This document shows positions 7,614 through 17,088 of a stretch of 64,000 bases of DNA, piece by piece. The stretch is taken from the NCBI RefSeq assembly GCF_014803385.1, contig NZ_JACYFC010000002.1, positions 248,001 through 312,000 of the forward strand, read 5' to 3'. How positions within the stretch are numbered: position 1 is the stretch's first letter; each line of letters begins with the position of its first letter. The translations under genes and the position numbers were made by a program. Source of the stretch: Marinomonas colpomeniae. GTDB lineage: Bacteria; Pseudomonadota; Gammaproteobacteria; Pseudomonadales; Marinomonadaceae. Below the pieces are notes generated by a model. That model ran no database searches, was not told where the DNA came from, and worked only from the letters and a program-made list of their open reading frames with translations.

Positions 7614-9702
7614 TTTAATCAAAGATCCTCATGTGCTGACTGGTAAGTTGCACTGGGGCGTCATTCCTTTCCATGACCCAGTTGTAGCGCCTGTAATGGC
7701 TGCTGCTGTTCTTGGCGGATTACTATTGGTTGCTTTTATAACCTACAAGAAACTTTGGGGTTATTTATGGAGCGAATGGTTTACTTCTGTCGACCATAAA
7801 AAAATCGGTATCATGTACTGTATCGTTGCATTAGTGATGTTGGTGCGTGGTTTCTCTGATGCCATTATGATGCGGACGCATCAGGCCTTATCGACGTCAG
7901 ATTCGTTTGGCGAAGGATTTTTACCCCCCGAACATTACGATCAAATTTTCACCGCCCATGGTGTAATCATGATCTTCTTCGTGGCGACTCCTTTAATGAT
8001 TGGTATCATGAACGTGATCATGCCGTTACAGATCGGTGCGAGAGACGTTGCGTTTCCTTTCCTTAACTCATTAAGTTTTTACTTATTCCTAGTTGGTGCA
8101 CTACTCGTAAACATCTCATTGTTTGTTGGTGAATTTGCGGCAGTAGGTTGGTTAGCTTATACGCCTCTTTCTGGGATCGAATACAGCCCCGGGGTCGGAG
8201 TTGATTATTGGATATGGGCTCTGCAAATATCTGGTATTGGTACAACGTTAACTGCGGTGAACTTTGTGGCGACTATTCTGAAAATGCGTGCTCCAGGCAT
8301 GACAATGATGAAAATGCCTGTGTTCACATGGACAACGTTTTGCGCCAACATAATTGCGTTAGTTATTTTCCCAATTCTAACGGTTGCTATCGCTCAGTTA
8401 ACACTTGACCGCTATTTAGATTTCAACTTCTTCACCAATGATGATGGCGGAAATCAAATGATGTGGGTTAACTTGATTTGGGCTTGGGGTCATCCCGAAG
8501 TGTATTTCTTGGTATTGCCTGCGTTTGGTATGATTTCAGAAGTGACAGCTACTTTCTCTAGAAAAAGGTTGTTTGGCTATGTCTCTCTAATATGGGCGAC
8601 TATTGCCATCACAATATTGTCTTTCCTAGTATGGCTACACCATTTCTTTACGATGGGTTCCGGCGCTAGTGTAAATGCTTTCTTCGGTATCATGACAATG
8701 ATCATCGGTATACCTACAGGTGTGAAACTCTACAACTGGATCTTTACTATGTATAAAGGTCGTGTAGAGCTAACTGCTTCTATGTGGTGGGTAATCGCTA
8801 TGCTAATTACTTTCACCGTAGGTGGAATGACTGGTGTAATGTTATCTATCCCTGCAAATGACTTCATGCTGCATAATAGCATGTTCGTACCTGCTCACTT
8901 CCATAACGTAATCATTGGTGGTGCGGTATACGGTTACTTCGCTGGTTTCACATACTGGTTCCCTAAAGCAACTGGAGTGAAACTAAACGAGACGTTAGGT
9001 AAATGGTCTGTAGCACTTTGGTTCTTCGGTTACTTCTTCGCTTGGGTTCCTTTATATATAACTGGTTTCGACGGTATGACTCGTCGTCTGCAGTATATTG
9101 ATAACCCAGAGTGGCAAGCATATATGTATATTGCGATTATCGGCGTAGCTCTTATCGCAGCGGGTATTGGTACTCAGGTATTCAATATTGCTTGGAGTTT
9201 GTACAACCGTAATAATCCTAAATACAAAGATGAAACTGGCGATCCATGGGATGCCCATACTTTAGAGTGGTACACAACTTCACCACCACAGTTCTATAAT
9301 TTTGGTGATGTTCCATACATCAATGACCGTGATCCGTTGCTTGAAATGAAGCAAAAAGGTATCGCTTACAAGCGCCCTGAAAAATACGAGCGCATCCATA
9401 TGCCTAAAAATACGTGGGCGGGTCCAGTGTTAGGCTTATTAACATTACCTATGGGGTTCGGTTTTGTATGGCATATTTGGTGGATGGTCATTGCTGCAGT
9501 AGTTGCTATCTTCGCTTGCTGGGTGAAACTCAATTTCGAGCGCGATAAAGATTACTATGTCGAAGTTCCTGAAGTTGAAGCTATTGAAGGTAAATTCTTG
9601 AAGAGTAATGAAGGTCGTAGTTATTACTTTGAGAAGAATGCTAAATACTACAAAAAGTGGAAGCCATCGGATCAAAATGACAGCACGGTTGTTGCTAAGT
9701 AA
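7600..9702 (+). CDS. cyoB: Cytochrome bo3 ubiquinol oxidase subunit I
   Basis: A 700-residue heme-copper oxidase main subunit that reduces oxygen to water with electrons from ubiquinol and pumps protons. Quinone-site residues of E. coli CyoB (Arg71, Asp75, His98) correspond to Arg83, Asp87 and His112 here; heme ligand His is in FTAHG (His120). The CuB site is seen in WGHPEVYFL and WLHHFF, and the low-spin and high-spin heme ligands in [10 protein letters not shown]. The C-terminal region keeps the [11 protein letters not shown] and SSP-type PPQFYNF segments of CyoB. The ATG at 7600 has GGAG 6 bases upstream; the longer frame from 7576 lies inside cyoA. Confidence 0.96.
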   Translation: MVQTDLIKDPHVLTGKLHWGVIPFHDPVVAPVMAAAVLGGLLLVAFITYKKLWGYLWSEWFTSVDHKKIGIMYCIVALVMLVRGFSDAIMMRTHQALSTSDSFGEGFLPPEHYDQIFTAHGVIMIFFVATPLMIGIMNVIMPLQIGARDVAFPFLNSLSFYLFLVGALLVNISLFVGEFAAVGWLAYTPLSGIEYSPGVGVDYWIWALQISGIGTTLTAVNFVATILKMRAPGMTMMKMPVFTWTTFCANIIALVIFPILTVAIAQLTLDRYLDFNFFTNDDGGNQMMWVNLIWAWGHPEVYFLVLPAFGMISEVTATFSRKRLFGYVSLIWATIAITILSFLVWLHHFFTMGSGASVNAFFGIMTMIIGIPTGVKLYNWIFTMYKGRVELTASMWWVIAMLITFTVGGMTGVMLSIPANDFMLHNSMFVPAHFHNVIIGGAVYGYFAGFTYWFPKATGVKLNETLGKWSVALWFFGYFFAWVPLYITGFDGMTRRLQYIDNPEWQAYMYIAIIGVALIAAGIGTQVFNIAWSLYNRNNPKYKDETGDPWDAHTLEWYTTSPPQFYNFGDVPYINDRDPLLEMKQKGIAYKRPEKYERIHMPKNTWAGPVLGLLTLPMGFGFVWHIWWMVIAAVVAIFACWVKLNFERDKDYYVEVPEVEAIEGKFLKSNEGRSYYFEKNAKYYKKWKPSDQNDSTVVAK

Positions 9703-9773
9703 CCAATAAACCGTAGTTATAGCGTTATCAATAGGTAGCGCTATAACTAGATTTTAAATTTTGGAAGATATTT

Positions 9774-10394
9774 ATGACTGCATTAACTAACGATCATGAT
9801 CTTCATGACCATGACGATCATCACCATCATGAGGCTGAAGCCGCTGATCGCTATATGTTTGGCTTTTGGCTATATATAATTAGTGACTGTTTACTTTTTA
9901 GTACTTTGTTTGCTACTTATGCCGTAATGGGTCAAAGCTTTGCAAATGGCATTACACCTCATGAATTGTTCGACTTGAACTTTGTTGCTGTTGAAACGGC
10001 ATTGTTGTTGTTGAGTAGTTTTACATTTGGTATGGCTATGCTGGGTGCCAATGTTGAAAACATGGCAAAAACTAAGTTTTGGTTAATCATTACTGCGTTA
10101 CTGGGGCTAAGCTTCCTTGGCATGGAAATTTATGAATTCATTCATTTCAGTCATGAAGGTGCTACGCCACAAACAAGCGGTTACTGGACGTCGTTCTACA
10201 GCCTAGTTGCGACTCACGGTCTTCACGTAACAGCGGGTTTAATCTGGATGTTTTTCTTATTCATTCACTTTAATCGCGACGGTTTTTCTCACGAAAACAA
10301 AATTCGTTTGGCTTGCCTAAGTTTGTTCTGGCATTTCCTAGACATCATTTGGATTTGTGTTTTTAGCTTTGTATACTTAAGAGGAGCTATGTAA
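9774..10394 (+). CDS. cyoC: Cytochrome bo3 ubiquinol oxidase subunit III
   Basis: A 206-residue subunit III with five membrane helices and the conserved THGLHVTAG segment near residues 144-152. The N-terminus is unusually histidine/aspartate-rich (HDLHDHDDHHHH, residues 8-19), a possible metal-binding tail. It stabilises the oxidase complex. The stop codon overlaps the cyoD start as TAATG, which indicates translational coupling. Confidence 0.95.
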   Translation: MTALTNDHDLHDHDDHHHHEAEAADRYMFGFWLYIISDCLLFSTLFATYAVMGQSFANGITPHELFDLNFVAVETALLLLSSFTFGMAMLGANVENMAKTKFWLIITALLGLSFLGMEIYEFIHFSHEGATPQTSGYWTSFYSLVATHGLHVTAGLIWMFFLFIHFNRDGFSHENKIRLACLSLFWHFLDIIWICVFSFVYLRGAM

Positions 10395-10729
10395 TGTCAT
10401 CATCTGAAACTGGTCCTGGTGGACAAGCTCACGGTAGCGTAAAAGAATACGTAACGGGTCTTATTCTCTCTATTATATTGACGGTTATTCCGTTCTATTT
10501 GGTAATGTCAGGCGCTGGGAGTGATACTTTCACTGTTATTGCGATTGTTGTTGCTGCGATAGCTCAGGTTTTAGTTCAAATGGTTTTCTTTCTTCATATG
10601 AATGGATCTTCTGAACAAACATGGTTAACCGTTTCTGCTGTTTATACAGTGTTTATCTTACTTTTCGTTATTGTTGGTTCATTGTGGATATTCGAACACT
10701 TGAATCATAATATGCTAATGGGTCACTAA
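10394..10729 (+). CDS. cyoD: Cytochrome bo3 ubiquinol oxidase subunit IV
   Basis: A 111-residue subunit with three membrane helices, the usual size for CyoD. The segment QVLVQMVFFLHM (near residues 56-67) is typical. It helps assemble the CuB site in E. coli. Its start overlaps the cyoC stop, and cyoE follows after 16 bases. Confidence 0.93.
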   Translation: MSSSETGPGGQAHGSVKEYVTGLILSIILTVIPFYLVMSGAGSDTFTVIAIVVAAIAQVLVQMVFFLHMNGSSEQTWLTVSAVYTVFILLFVIVGSLWIFEHLNHNMLMGH

Positions 10730-10745
10730 CTTAGTCGAGAAAATT

Positions 10746-11654
10746 ATGTTTAAAGACTATGTTTCGCTGACTAAGCCAGGCATTATCTTCGGAAATCTTA
10801 TAGCCGCTGCAAGCGGCTTTTTCCTTGCTGCCAAAGGCAACATAGATTGGTTTCTACTGCTTATTGTATTGGTTGGAACGGCATGTATTGTTGCGGCCGG
10901 GTGTATTGTTAATAACTGTGTCGATCGTGATATCGATTTGAAAATGAGTCGAACTAAAGACCGTGCTATCGCCCAAGGGCGTATAGGTGTAGGTTCTGCT
11001 CTTATTATGGCTCTGGTTCTTGGTGTCATCGGTTTTGCGTTATTGCATATCTATACAACGGCCTACGCGGTTCTCTTTGGTGTTATTGGAATCCTGGTTT
11101 ATGTGGGTCTTTATACCCTCAAGTACAAACGTAACTCTGTATACGGAACGCTTGTTGGTAGTTTGTCTGGTGCGTGTCCTCCAGTAATGGGCTATGTCAG
11201 TGTCAGTAATGGCTTCGACATTGGTGCTGCTATCTTGTTGTTGACCTTTTGCTTCTGGCAAATTCCTCATTCCTATGCCATTGCTATTTGTCGATTTGAT
11301 GATTATAAAGCTGCGAATATACCTGTATTGCCTGTGAAATACGGCGTACAAACTGCTAGATATCATATGTATGTTTACATTGTCGCTTTCGCAATTGCTG
11401 CTTTGATGCTTTTTGAAAGAGGCTTTGTTGGGGTGATATATGCTCTGGTTGTTAGCTTAATGAGCATCTACTGGATCTATTTAGTTAAGATTGGATATAA
11501 CGTAGAGAATGAAAAAGCATGGGGACGAAAATTGTTTGTATTTTCGATTATTGTTGTCACCATTTTTAGTGTTTTGATCTCGGTTGATTATGTGAATCAT
11601 GGGCAAGCTGAGGTCGCTTTACTTCAACATTCTCAAGTGGCTATGCAATCATGA
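10746..11654 (+). CDS. cyoE: Protoheme IX farnesyltransferase (heme O synthase)
   Basis: A 302-residue UbiA-superfamily prenyltransferase with about nine membrane helices. It adds a farnesyl group to heme B to make heme O for subunit I. The first Asp-rich motif is NNCVDRDID (56-64), and the second conserved loop contains DDYKAANIPVLPVKYG. It keeps the standard place at the end of the cyo operon. Its stop overlaps the start of the SCO gene by 4 bases (ATGA). Confidence 0.95.
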   Translation: MFKDYVSLTKPGIIFGNLIAAASGFFLAAKGNIDWFLLLIVLVGTACIVAAGCIVNNCVDRDIDLKMSRTKDRAIAQGRIGVGSALIMALVLGVIGFALLHIYTTAYAVLFGVIGILVYVGLYTLKYKRNSVYGTLVGSLSGACPPVMGYVSVSNGFDIGAAILLLTFCFWQIPHSYAIAICRFDDYKAANIPVLPVKYGVQTARYHMYVYIVAFAIAALMLFERGFVGVIYALVVSLMSIYWIYLVKIGYNVENEKAWGRKLFVFSIIVVTIFSVLISVDYVNHGQAEVALLQHSQVAMQS

Positions 11655-12274
11655 ATGAATCTAGAGTGATAAAAATAGCTATATTTACTGCTGTTTTTCT
11701 TTCCATTTTTATTATTGTCTTTTATGCGACAACTTCTACTCGCCCAATCGGAGAAAAGTACAAATCATTGAGTGAGTTAGGTGGTCCATTTACTTTGGAA
11801 ACCAAGAAAGGACCATTTTCTCTTTCTGATATTGAAGGAAAAGTGGGCGTTGTTTATTTTGGGTTCTTAAGTTGTACTGAAGCGTGTCCAGCGTCTATTG
11901 GCGTTGTACAAGCCGCGTATAAGCAACTTACAGACGCTGAAAGAGATGGCGTTCAGTTTTTGTTTATCAGTGTTGATCCTGAAAGAGACTCCTTGGAAGA
12001 CCTTTACGATTTTGGTGATTATTACGATAACGATCTTCTCGCTCTTACAGGAACTCAAGAAGAGATTGATAAGGTTACATCTGACTACGGTGTATTTTTC
12101 GAGTTAACGGACTTAGAAGGTTCTGCGCTTGGTTACACGGTTGATCACTCATCTCGTTTTTATATGATTGATAAGAACGGCAAGCTGTTTACCACTATGA
12201 GTCATAGCACAACACCAAGTGAACTCGCGGCACGTATAAAACAGCTTCAAAACATGGAAAGTACTTCTTCTTAA
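11651..12274 (+). CDS. SCO1/SenC family copper chaperone
   Basis: A 207-residue membrane-anchored thioredoxin-fold protein: one N-terminal helix (about 7-27), then a periplasmic domain with the copper motif CTEAC (Cys75 and Cys79) and the matching His166 in VDHSSRF. In the family this binds copper and helps build the CuA centre of cytochrome c oxidase. Here it is coupled to a quinol oxidase that has no CuA, so it may supply CuB or serve another oxidase. Translation is coupled to cyoE through ATGA. Confidence 0.88.
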   Translation: MNESRVIKIAIFTAVFLSIFIIVFYATTSTRPIGEKYKSLSELGGPFTLETKKGPFSLSDIEGKVGVVYFGFLSCTEACPASIGVVQAAYKQLTDAERDGVQFLFISVDPERDSLEDLYDFGDYYDNDLLALTGTQEEIDKVTSDYGVFFELTDLEGSALGYTVDHSSRFYMIDKNGKLFTTMSHSTTPSELAARIKQLQNMESTSS

Positions 12275-12314
12275 TTTTTTCACCCATCGTTACATCTAAA
12301 TGAAAGGACGTGTT

Positions 12315-12824
12315 ATGTACCTTGTTCGTCATTTGTTTTTAGTATTTACCATTATCCATGCAATGTTTCTTTCTCTACATGCTCATGCCGAGACGTCTAT
12401 GTCTGTCATAGTCGAAGAGCATAAAATTGAGCAATGTAAAATGCCTTTGATTGCGATTGCCGATGAGCTCATTGGGAAAAATGTTCATCGATTGCATGTG
12501 GATCAACCTAAACTGCACGCTGACAAATATCCATTTACCGTCATCGGTGTTATTTCGTATAAAGATGATGATGCGCAAGTACAATTTAATGCGTTCCCTA
12601 TGGTTAATGGTGAATGTGAGGTGTCATATCAAGAGGTGTTTGAGGCGCCTGAAAATTGTTTAGAAGTGCGCGAGCAAATTTTTAAGAAGTGGGAATACGT
12701 CGGTAAATTAAGTAAAGACAGTTTTTTCTTACGTCATAAAGAACGCTTTACAAAAAACGCGACATTAACAAGTATTAAATCTGGCTCTGAGTGCTTAGTC
12801 ACTCGACGTCACAGTGGATTTTAA
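12315..12824 (+). CDS. Exported protein of unknown function in the cyo/copper cluster
   Basis: 169 residues. An N-terminal hydrophobic segment (about 6-25, ending in HAHAE) looks like a cleavable signal peptide. The mature part has four cysteines (near residues 43, 106, 115 and 160) that could form two disulfides in the periplasm. I do not recognise the family. The ATG at 12315 is chosen over 12300 because AAAGGA lies 7 bases upstream. It sits between the SCO gene and a PCu(A)C chaperone gene 11 bases downstream, so a role in oxidase maturation or copper handling is possible but unproven. Confidence 0.65.
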   Translation: MYLVRHLFLVFTIIHAMFLSLHAHAETSMSVIVEEHKIEQCKMPLIAIADELIGKNVHRLHVDQPKLHADKYPFTVIGVISYKDDDAQVQFNAFPMVNGECEVSYQEVFEAPENCLEVREQIFKKWEYVGKLSKDSFFLRHKERFTKNATLTSIKSGSECLVTRRHSGF

Positions 12825-12835
12825 GAGGTAACCTT

Positions 12836-13267
12836 ATGAAAAAGGCAATAGCATTACTATTAATGGCGGTTACACCACTGGCTTTCTCTGCTCAGCTGGA
12901 CATTAGCAGAACGAACCTGAGAGCAAACACACCAGGTAGTGATAATACCGCTGCTTATATGTTGGTTGAGAACTTAACAAAAGAAGACGTGCGTATTGTT
13001 GGAGCTGAGTCTGACGTGTCAGAGTTTACAGAACTTCATAGCCACAAAATGGACGGTGATCGAATGATCATGCGTCATGAAAAATACATTGATGTTGATG
13101 CTGGCGAATCAGTACGTTTTGCGCCAAACGGTTATCACGTTATGTTGATAGGCCTTAAGAAGCGCATTAAACATGGTGAGCAAGCAACCATCACCTTGAA
13201 ATACGATGATGGCACCTCGCAAGATTTTAAGTTCGATGTCATCGATCCAAGAAAAGTCGCTGAGTAA
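12836..13267 (+). CDS. Periplasmic copper chaperone PCu(A)C family
   Basis: A 143-residue protein with a signal peptide ending in AFSA (about residue 19). The family motif H(M)X10MX21HXM is met exactly: His68, Met79, His101 and Met103. Such proteins carry Cu(I) in the periplasm and hand it to SCO proteins or the oxidase. A GAGG site precedes the ATG at 12836; the longer frame from 12791 lies in the preceding gene. Placed after SCO, it completes a copper-delivery set. It converges with the TlpA-like gene. Confidence 0.9.
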   Translation: MKKAIALLLMAVTPLAFSAQLDISRTNLRANTPGSDNTAAYMLVENLTKEDVRIVGAESDVSEFTELHSHKMDGDRMIMRHEKYIDVDAGESVRFAPNGYHVMLIGLKKRIKHGEQATITLKYDDGTSQDFKFDVIDPRKVAE

Positions 13268-13317
13268 CCTTTCTTGAAAAATAGATCTGATAAGTCATGT
13301 GGTTCTAAAGGGTCTGT

Positions 13318-13809
13318 TTAGCTTTTTCCGTGTTGATGTTTTTCTAATAATGTTTCTATTCCTTCAATAGTTACTTTTCCATGTAAAACATCAACGATTT
13401 CTCCATCAGGAGAGAGGATATAGGTTGTCGGTAACACAGCTGGTAATGACATAGGCAATGTTTCTAGAGAAGATGTTTGTAATACAGGGAATTGGATTTG
13501 ATAACGCTTTTTTAAATCCATAATTTCTTGATCGGATAAGCTGTCGTAGCTTATTCCAAATACGCGTAGGTCGCCAGCTTGCGCAAGTTCATTTAATTCT
13601 GGAAGCTCTTCCAAGCAAGGCTTACACCATTCCGCAAAATAATTCACGAGTGTCCACTTTTCACTTTTCCAACTGTACGATTGCCCTGAAACTGCTTCGA
13701 AAGAAGGTGTAGGTGCGCTGCGTAAATTTATAACGATAATAAGAGTCAATATCGGAATAAGAGCACATCCAAGAAGCTTCATGATGAAAGTGTTATTTTT
13801 AATAGACAT
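13318..13809 (-). CDS. TlpA/ResA-like membrane-anchored thioredoxin
   Basis: 163 residues: an N-terminal membrane anchor (about 11-29) and a thioredoxin fold with the redox motif WCKPC (Cys62, Cys65) and the cis-proline region VLPTTYIL. In related proteins it keeps periplasmic cysteines of copper chaperones or c-type cytochromes reduced. Lying tail to tail with the SCO/PCu(A)C genes, it could keep the SCO CxxxC reduced; this is inference. A second in-frame ATG at 13782 is also possible. Confidence 0.82.
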   Translation of the reverse strand: MSIKNNTFIMKLLGCALIPILTLIIVINLRSAPTPSFEAVSGQSYSWKSEKWTLVNYFAEWCKPCLEELPELNELAQAGDLRVFGISYDSLSDQEIMDLKKRYQIQFPVLQTSSLETLPMSLPAVLPTTYILSPDGEIVDVLHGKVTIEGIETLLEKHQHGKS

Positions 13810-14088
13810 ATAAAGACTCGAACTGAATAGGTTTAAAGGCTGGAAAATCGGATCTTTGAAACGCTAGAACTGTATTTGAATAGCGTAATAATGATAACCA
13901 TAGGTACTGTCTTGGGCAAGGTTAAGACTTAGTAAAAAATTAGTATATAGCCATAGTAACAAGATGGAGTGTATATTTCGGTTGAACCTTTCCTTGATAT
14001 CTTTCTATTTCCCTCATTATTCGTTATTTTGAGTATCTGACAGTTAAATTTAATTTAGTACTACCAGAAATCAAAAGGGATGATGTTA

Positions 14089-15744
14089 ATGAAAACGCTT
14101 TTAACCTCGATAGCAGCAGTCAGTTTTGCTTTTATCTTAGGCTCTAATTCAGCATATGCTGACACCCTTCGTTGCCAAGCGTTGTTAACAGAAGTCCCAG
14201 AAAATGTAGATATCAAAGTCGCTATGCATGCGCCAAACAAAGACGTCAGAAGTCCTTTTTGTTTAGTATCTGGTGTTATGGCTCAGCGTTTAGGTGCTAA
14301 TGGAAAATTCTACTCAATTCAATTCGAATTGCGTTTGCCAAGTTATTGGCAAGGTCGCTTCGCTTATCAATTTAATGAAGGTAGTGATGGAATCGTAAAA
14401 CCTGCGTTGGGTTCAATTACAGGACTTTTACCTTCACAGTATGCAATTAATCAAGGTTTCGCCGTTGTTTCTAGTAATGGAGGCCATGAAGCGAAAGCCT
14501 TTCTAGAGAAAGGCCTGATACGTAATGTTGCTTTTACTCGAGATGAAGAAGGGCGTCGTGATTATGCTTATGCTGAGGTAAAGAAACTTAACCCCATTGC
14601 ACGTTCATTGGTGGAAAGTTATTACCAATTACCGATAAAGTATTCTTATGGCATTGGTCAATCAAACGGTGGGCGCTTGGCTATGGTTGCGGCAACCCGT
14701 TTCCCTAGTATGTTTGACGGTCTTCTCGTTGGCTCCCCTGGCTTTAATGCCCCTAAAGCAGCATTGCAACATGCTTGGGATATTCAGACCTTGCATAGTG
14801 TGAATGACAATATAAGCCAAGCATTAACTAAACAGGATCTCGATTTTTTTTCACGAAAAATTTTGAATCAATGTGATGCATTAGACGGGATTAATGACGA
14901 TATAATTTTCGCTATTGATGCTTGTCAGACCGCTTTTAAACCGACTTCATTAATATGCAAAAGCAATCTCGACCGAGACTGTCTGCCATTGAATAAAGTG
15001 GCCGCGATAATCAAAATGTTCAAAGGCCCTCATAACTCAAAAAACCAAGCGTTGTATACGAGTTGGGTCTATGACTCAGGAATTCGCTCTGACAATTGGC
15101 GTACGTGGAAATTAGAAAGTAATCGCTCTGATTGGGACCACAAGTCTGCAGGGATTGTAATGGGAGCCTTGTCATTGGCAAATATGTACACCACGCCTTT
15201 AACTCCGATTGCCCCTGATGTTTACTCGCTTGAAAAATATTTACTCGCGTTTAATTTTGATAAAGACGCACAGAAAATTTATGTAAGAAATAAACAGTTT
15301 CCAAATTCCCCTATGTTCTTGATGACACCGCCAGATGCTGTAAAGCCGAAATTGGCCCATTTTAAGCAGCAAGGTGGGAAAATGATGATATTTCATGGTG
15401 ACAGTGATCCTGTCTTTTCAGTAAAGGATACAGTTCGTTGGTATGACTTCTTAGATTTTGGTTTAGTTGGTCGAGCACAAGAGTTTGTTAAATTTTATCG
15501 TATTCCTGGTATGCCCCATGGTCAAGGTGGGGCATCAGTTGATCAATTTAATATGTTGCAACCTTTAGTTAATTGGGTCGAAAAAAGCAAAATACCACGA
15601 GAGATTATTGCTTCTACACGATTAGATAATCCAGAAATTACGTCTCGTATGGTCGGTTTAACTCGTCCACTGTGCCCTTATCCTGCTTATGCTAGATATG
15701 GAAGTGGGGATTTGAAAAAAGCTCAATCCTTCTATTGCCAATAA
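14089..15744 (+). CDS. Tannase/feruloyl esterase family hydrolase lacking the CS-D-HC cysteines
   Basis: A 551-residue secreted alpha/beta hydrolase of the tannase and feruloyl esterase family. A signal peptide ends near SAYA. The likely triad is Ser192 (GIGQSNGG), Asp440 (HGDSDPVFS) and His477 (GMPHGQGG). The family's calcium-site motif is recognisable as CDALDGINDD (near residues 262-271). In characterised members the Ser and His are each next to a cysteine, and the pair forms a disulfide (CS-D-HC). Here those positions are Gln191 and Gly478, so both cysteines are gone. The substrate is probably an ester, but tannin or ferulate is not assured. The ATG at 14089 has AAAGGG about 9 bases upstream; the ATG at 14080 abuts that site. 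Confidence 0.8.
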   Translation: MKTLLTSIAAVSFAFILGSNSAYADTLRCQALLTEVPENVDIKVAMHAPNKDVRSPFCLVSGVMAQRLGANGKFYSIQFELRLPSYWQGRFAYQFNEGSDGIVKPALGSITGLLPSQYAINQGFAVVSSNGGHEAKAFLEKGLIRNVAFTRDEEGRRDYAYAEVKKLNPIARSLVESYYQLPIKYSYGIGQSNGGRLAMVAATRFPSMFDGLLVGSPGFNAPKAALQHAWDIQTLHSVNDNISQALTKQDLDFFSRKILNQCDALDGINDDIIFAIDACQTAFKPTSLICKSNLDRDCLPLNKVAAIIKMFKGPHNSKNQALYTSWVYDSGIRSDNWRTWKLESNRSDWDHKSAGIVMGALSLANMYTTPLTPIAPDVYSLEKYLLAFNFDKDAQKIYVRNKQFPNSPMFLMTPPDAVKPKLAHFKQQGGKMMIFHGDSDPVFSVKDTVRWYDFLDFGLVGRAQEFVKFYRIPGMPHGQGGASVDQFNMLQPLVNWVEKSKIPREIIASTRLDNPEITSRMVGLTRPLCPYPAYARYGSGDLKKAQSFYCQ

Positions 15745-15772
15745 TTTTTTCAGAACACAGATAAGACACTTT

Positions 15773-16195
15773 ATGAAAATACGTAAATACTTAGCATCAG
15801 ATAAGCTTAATATTATTAAGCTTTGGGAACAGGCTTTTCCAAATAATCCTAAACACAGTCAGCCATTGGCTATGTTAGAAGCTAAGTTAGCCGTGGATGA
15901 TCTTATTTTTATCGTAGAATATCAAAGTGAATTCGCAGGTGCTTGTATCGCTGGATACGATGGCCACCGTGGTTGGCTTTACGCCGTTGCCGTGAGCCAA
16001 AATCATAGACGTTTAGGCATTGGTAAAGCCTTGATTGAACACGCTGTTCTTGAGTTAACAAAACTAGGGTGCTTTAAAGTTAACCTACAAATTCGCGACA
16101 CAAACCATAATGTCGCGCATTTTTATAAATCTTTAGGGTTCGAAGTAGAGCCTAGAATTAGTATGGGAAAACGCTTGAGTCACCTTGATGTCTAA
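15773..16195 (+). CDS. GNAT acetyltransferase, YpeA-like
   Basis: 140 residues with the full GNAT fold. YDGHRGWLYAVAVSQNHR and RRLGIGKALI (about 62-90) are the acetyl-CoA-binding region, and FYKSLGFEVE closes the fold. The pattern, including the YDGHRG signature and the terminal GKRL, is that of YpeA in enterobacteria, whose substrate is not established. Its 3' end overlaps the convergent SDR gene by 4 bases. Confidence 0.82.
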   Translation: MKIRKYLASDKLNIIKLWEQAFPNNPKHSQPLAMLEAKLAVDDLIFIVEYQSEFAGACIAGYDGHRGWLYAVAVSQNHRRLGIGKALIEHAVLELTKLGCFKVNLQIRDTNHNVAHFYKSLGFEVEPRISMGKRLSHLDV

Positions 16196-16941
16196 CGGCC
16201 GCCAGCGACATCGATGAACCCGCCAGACGTATAACTGGCTTTATCACTTAGTAGCCAAAGAATTGCTTCAGCGACTTCTTCTGGTTGTCCTCCTCGCTTC
16301 ATTGGAATACTTGGAGCCAATCGATCAACTCGGCCTGCTTCACCACCATCTTTGTGCATGTCTGTATGAATAAAACCAGGTCGTACAACATTCACACGAA
16401 TACCATCATCTGCGACTTCTTTTGCAAAGCCCCTTGAAAATGTATCTACTGCGGCTTTGCTAGCAGCATAATCAACGTATTCATTAGGAGATCCACTGAT
16501 TGCGGCAAGAGAGGATACATTAACGATACTTCCCCCTTTGCCTCCTTGACTAAGTGCCATGTGTTTAAATGCCGCTTGGCAGCATGAAAACGTGCCAAAG
16601 ACATTAGTGTTAAAAACACGTTGCCAGCGGTTTAGGTCTGTTTGAGCGAACGTATTTTGTGTTTCTAATATTCCTGCATTATTAACCAGAGCGCTAACTG
16701 GGCCCCAATTTTTAAGAATATGTTCAAACATGGTGCTGACTTGATCAGCGTCGCAAATATCTGCTTGTATGCTATGAGCTTGACCACCAAGGTGTTTAAT
16801 TTCTTCAAGAGCGGCCTGAGCGGATGCTTTGTCTAGTCGATAGTTCAGCACAACTCTATAGCCTTGCTGAGCGGCAAGTTTTGCGGTTGCTGCTCCAATG
16901 CCTCGCCCGCCGCCAGTAATCAATAGAATAGGCTTTTCCAT
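16192..16941 (-). CDS. SDR family oxidoreductase
   Basis: A 249-residue classical short-chain dehydrogenase. It has the Rossmann motif TGGGRGIGAA (about 9-18), NNAG (about 87-90), a catalytic Ser in NVSSLAA and the YxxxK pair in YAASKAAVD, and a C-terminal GGFIDVAGGR. The Arg after the second strand (NYRLDKAS) suggests NADP(H). The substrate is unknown; the nearest look-alikes are 3-oxoacyl-reductase or glucose-dehydrogenase-type SDRs. Monocistronic. Confidence 0.88.
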   Translation of the reverse strand: MEKPILLITGGGRGIGAATAKLAAQQGYRVVLNYRLDKASAQAALEEIKHLGGQAHSIQADICDADQVSTMFEHILKNWGPVSALVNNAGILETQNTFAQTDLNRWQRVFNTNVFGTFSCCQAAFKHMALSQGGKGGSIVNVSSLAAISGSPNEYVDYAASKAAVDTFSRGFAKEVADDGIRVNVVRPGFIHTDMHKDGGEAGRVDRLAPSIPMKRGGQPEEVAEAILWLLSDKASYTSGGFIDVAGGR

Positions 16942-17088
16942 AACAGTAACCTTATATCATTTTATGCTTGGTTTTTTACCATACTCAGTTTTTTTATGGA
17001 GATCCAGATAGAAACTAGGCTAGTACTGTCTAATGGCACAGGCTATCATGCGTGTCATTCTAATTGTACGCTTTGCTTGGAGGCTAAT

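Noticed and set aside
6762..10729. aa3-type cytochrome c oxidase
   Set aside because: Subunit II lacks every CuA cysteine and subunit I keeps the quinol-site Arg, Asp and His of CyoB.
13887..13905. Fur box upstream of the tannase-family gene
   Set aside because: About 13 of 19 bases match with the right half poor; too weak to report as a feature.
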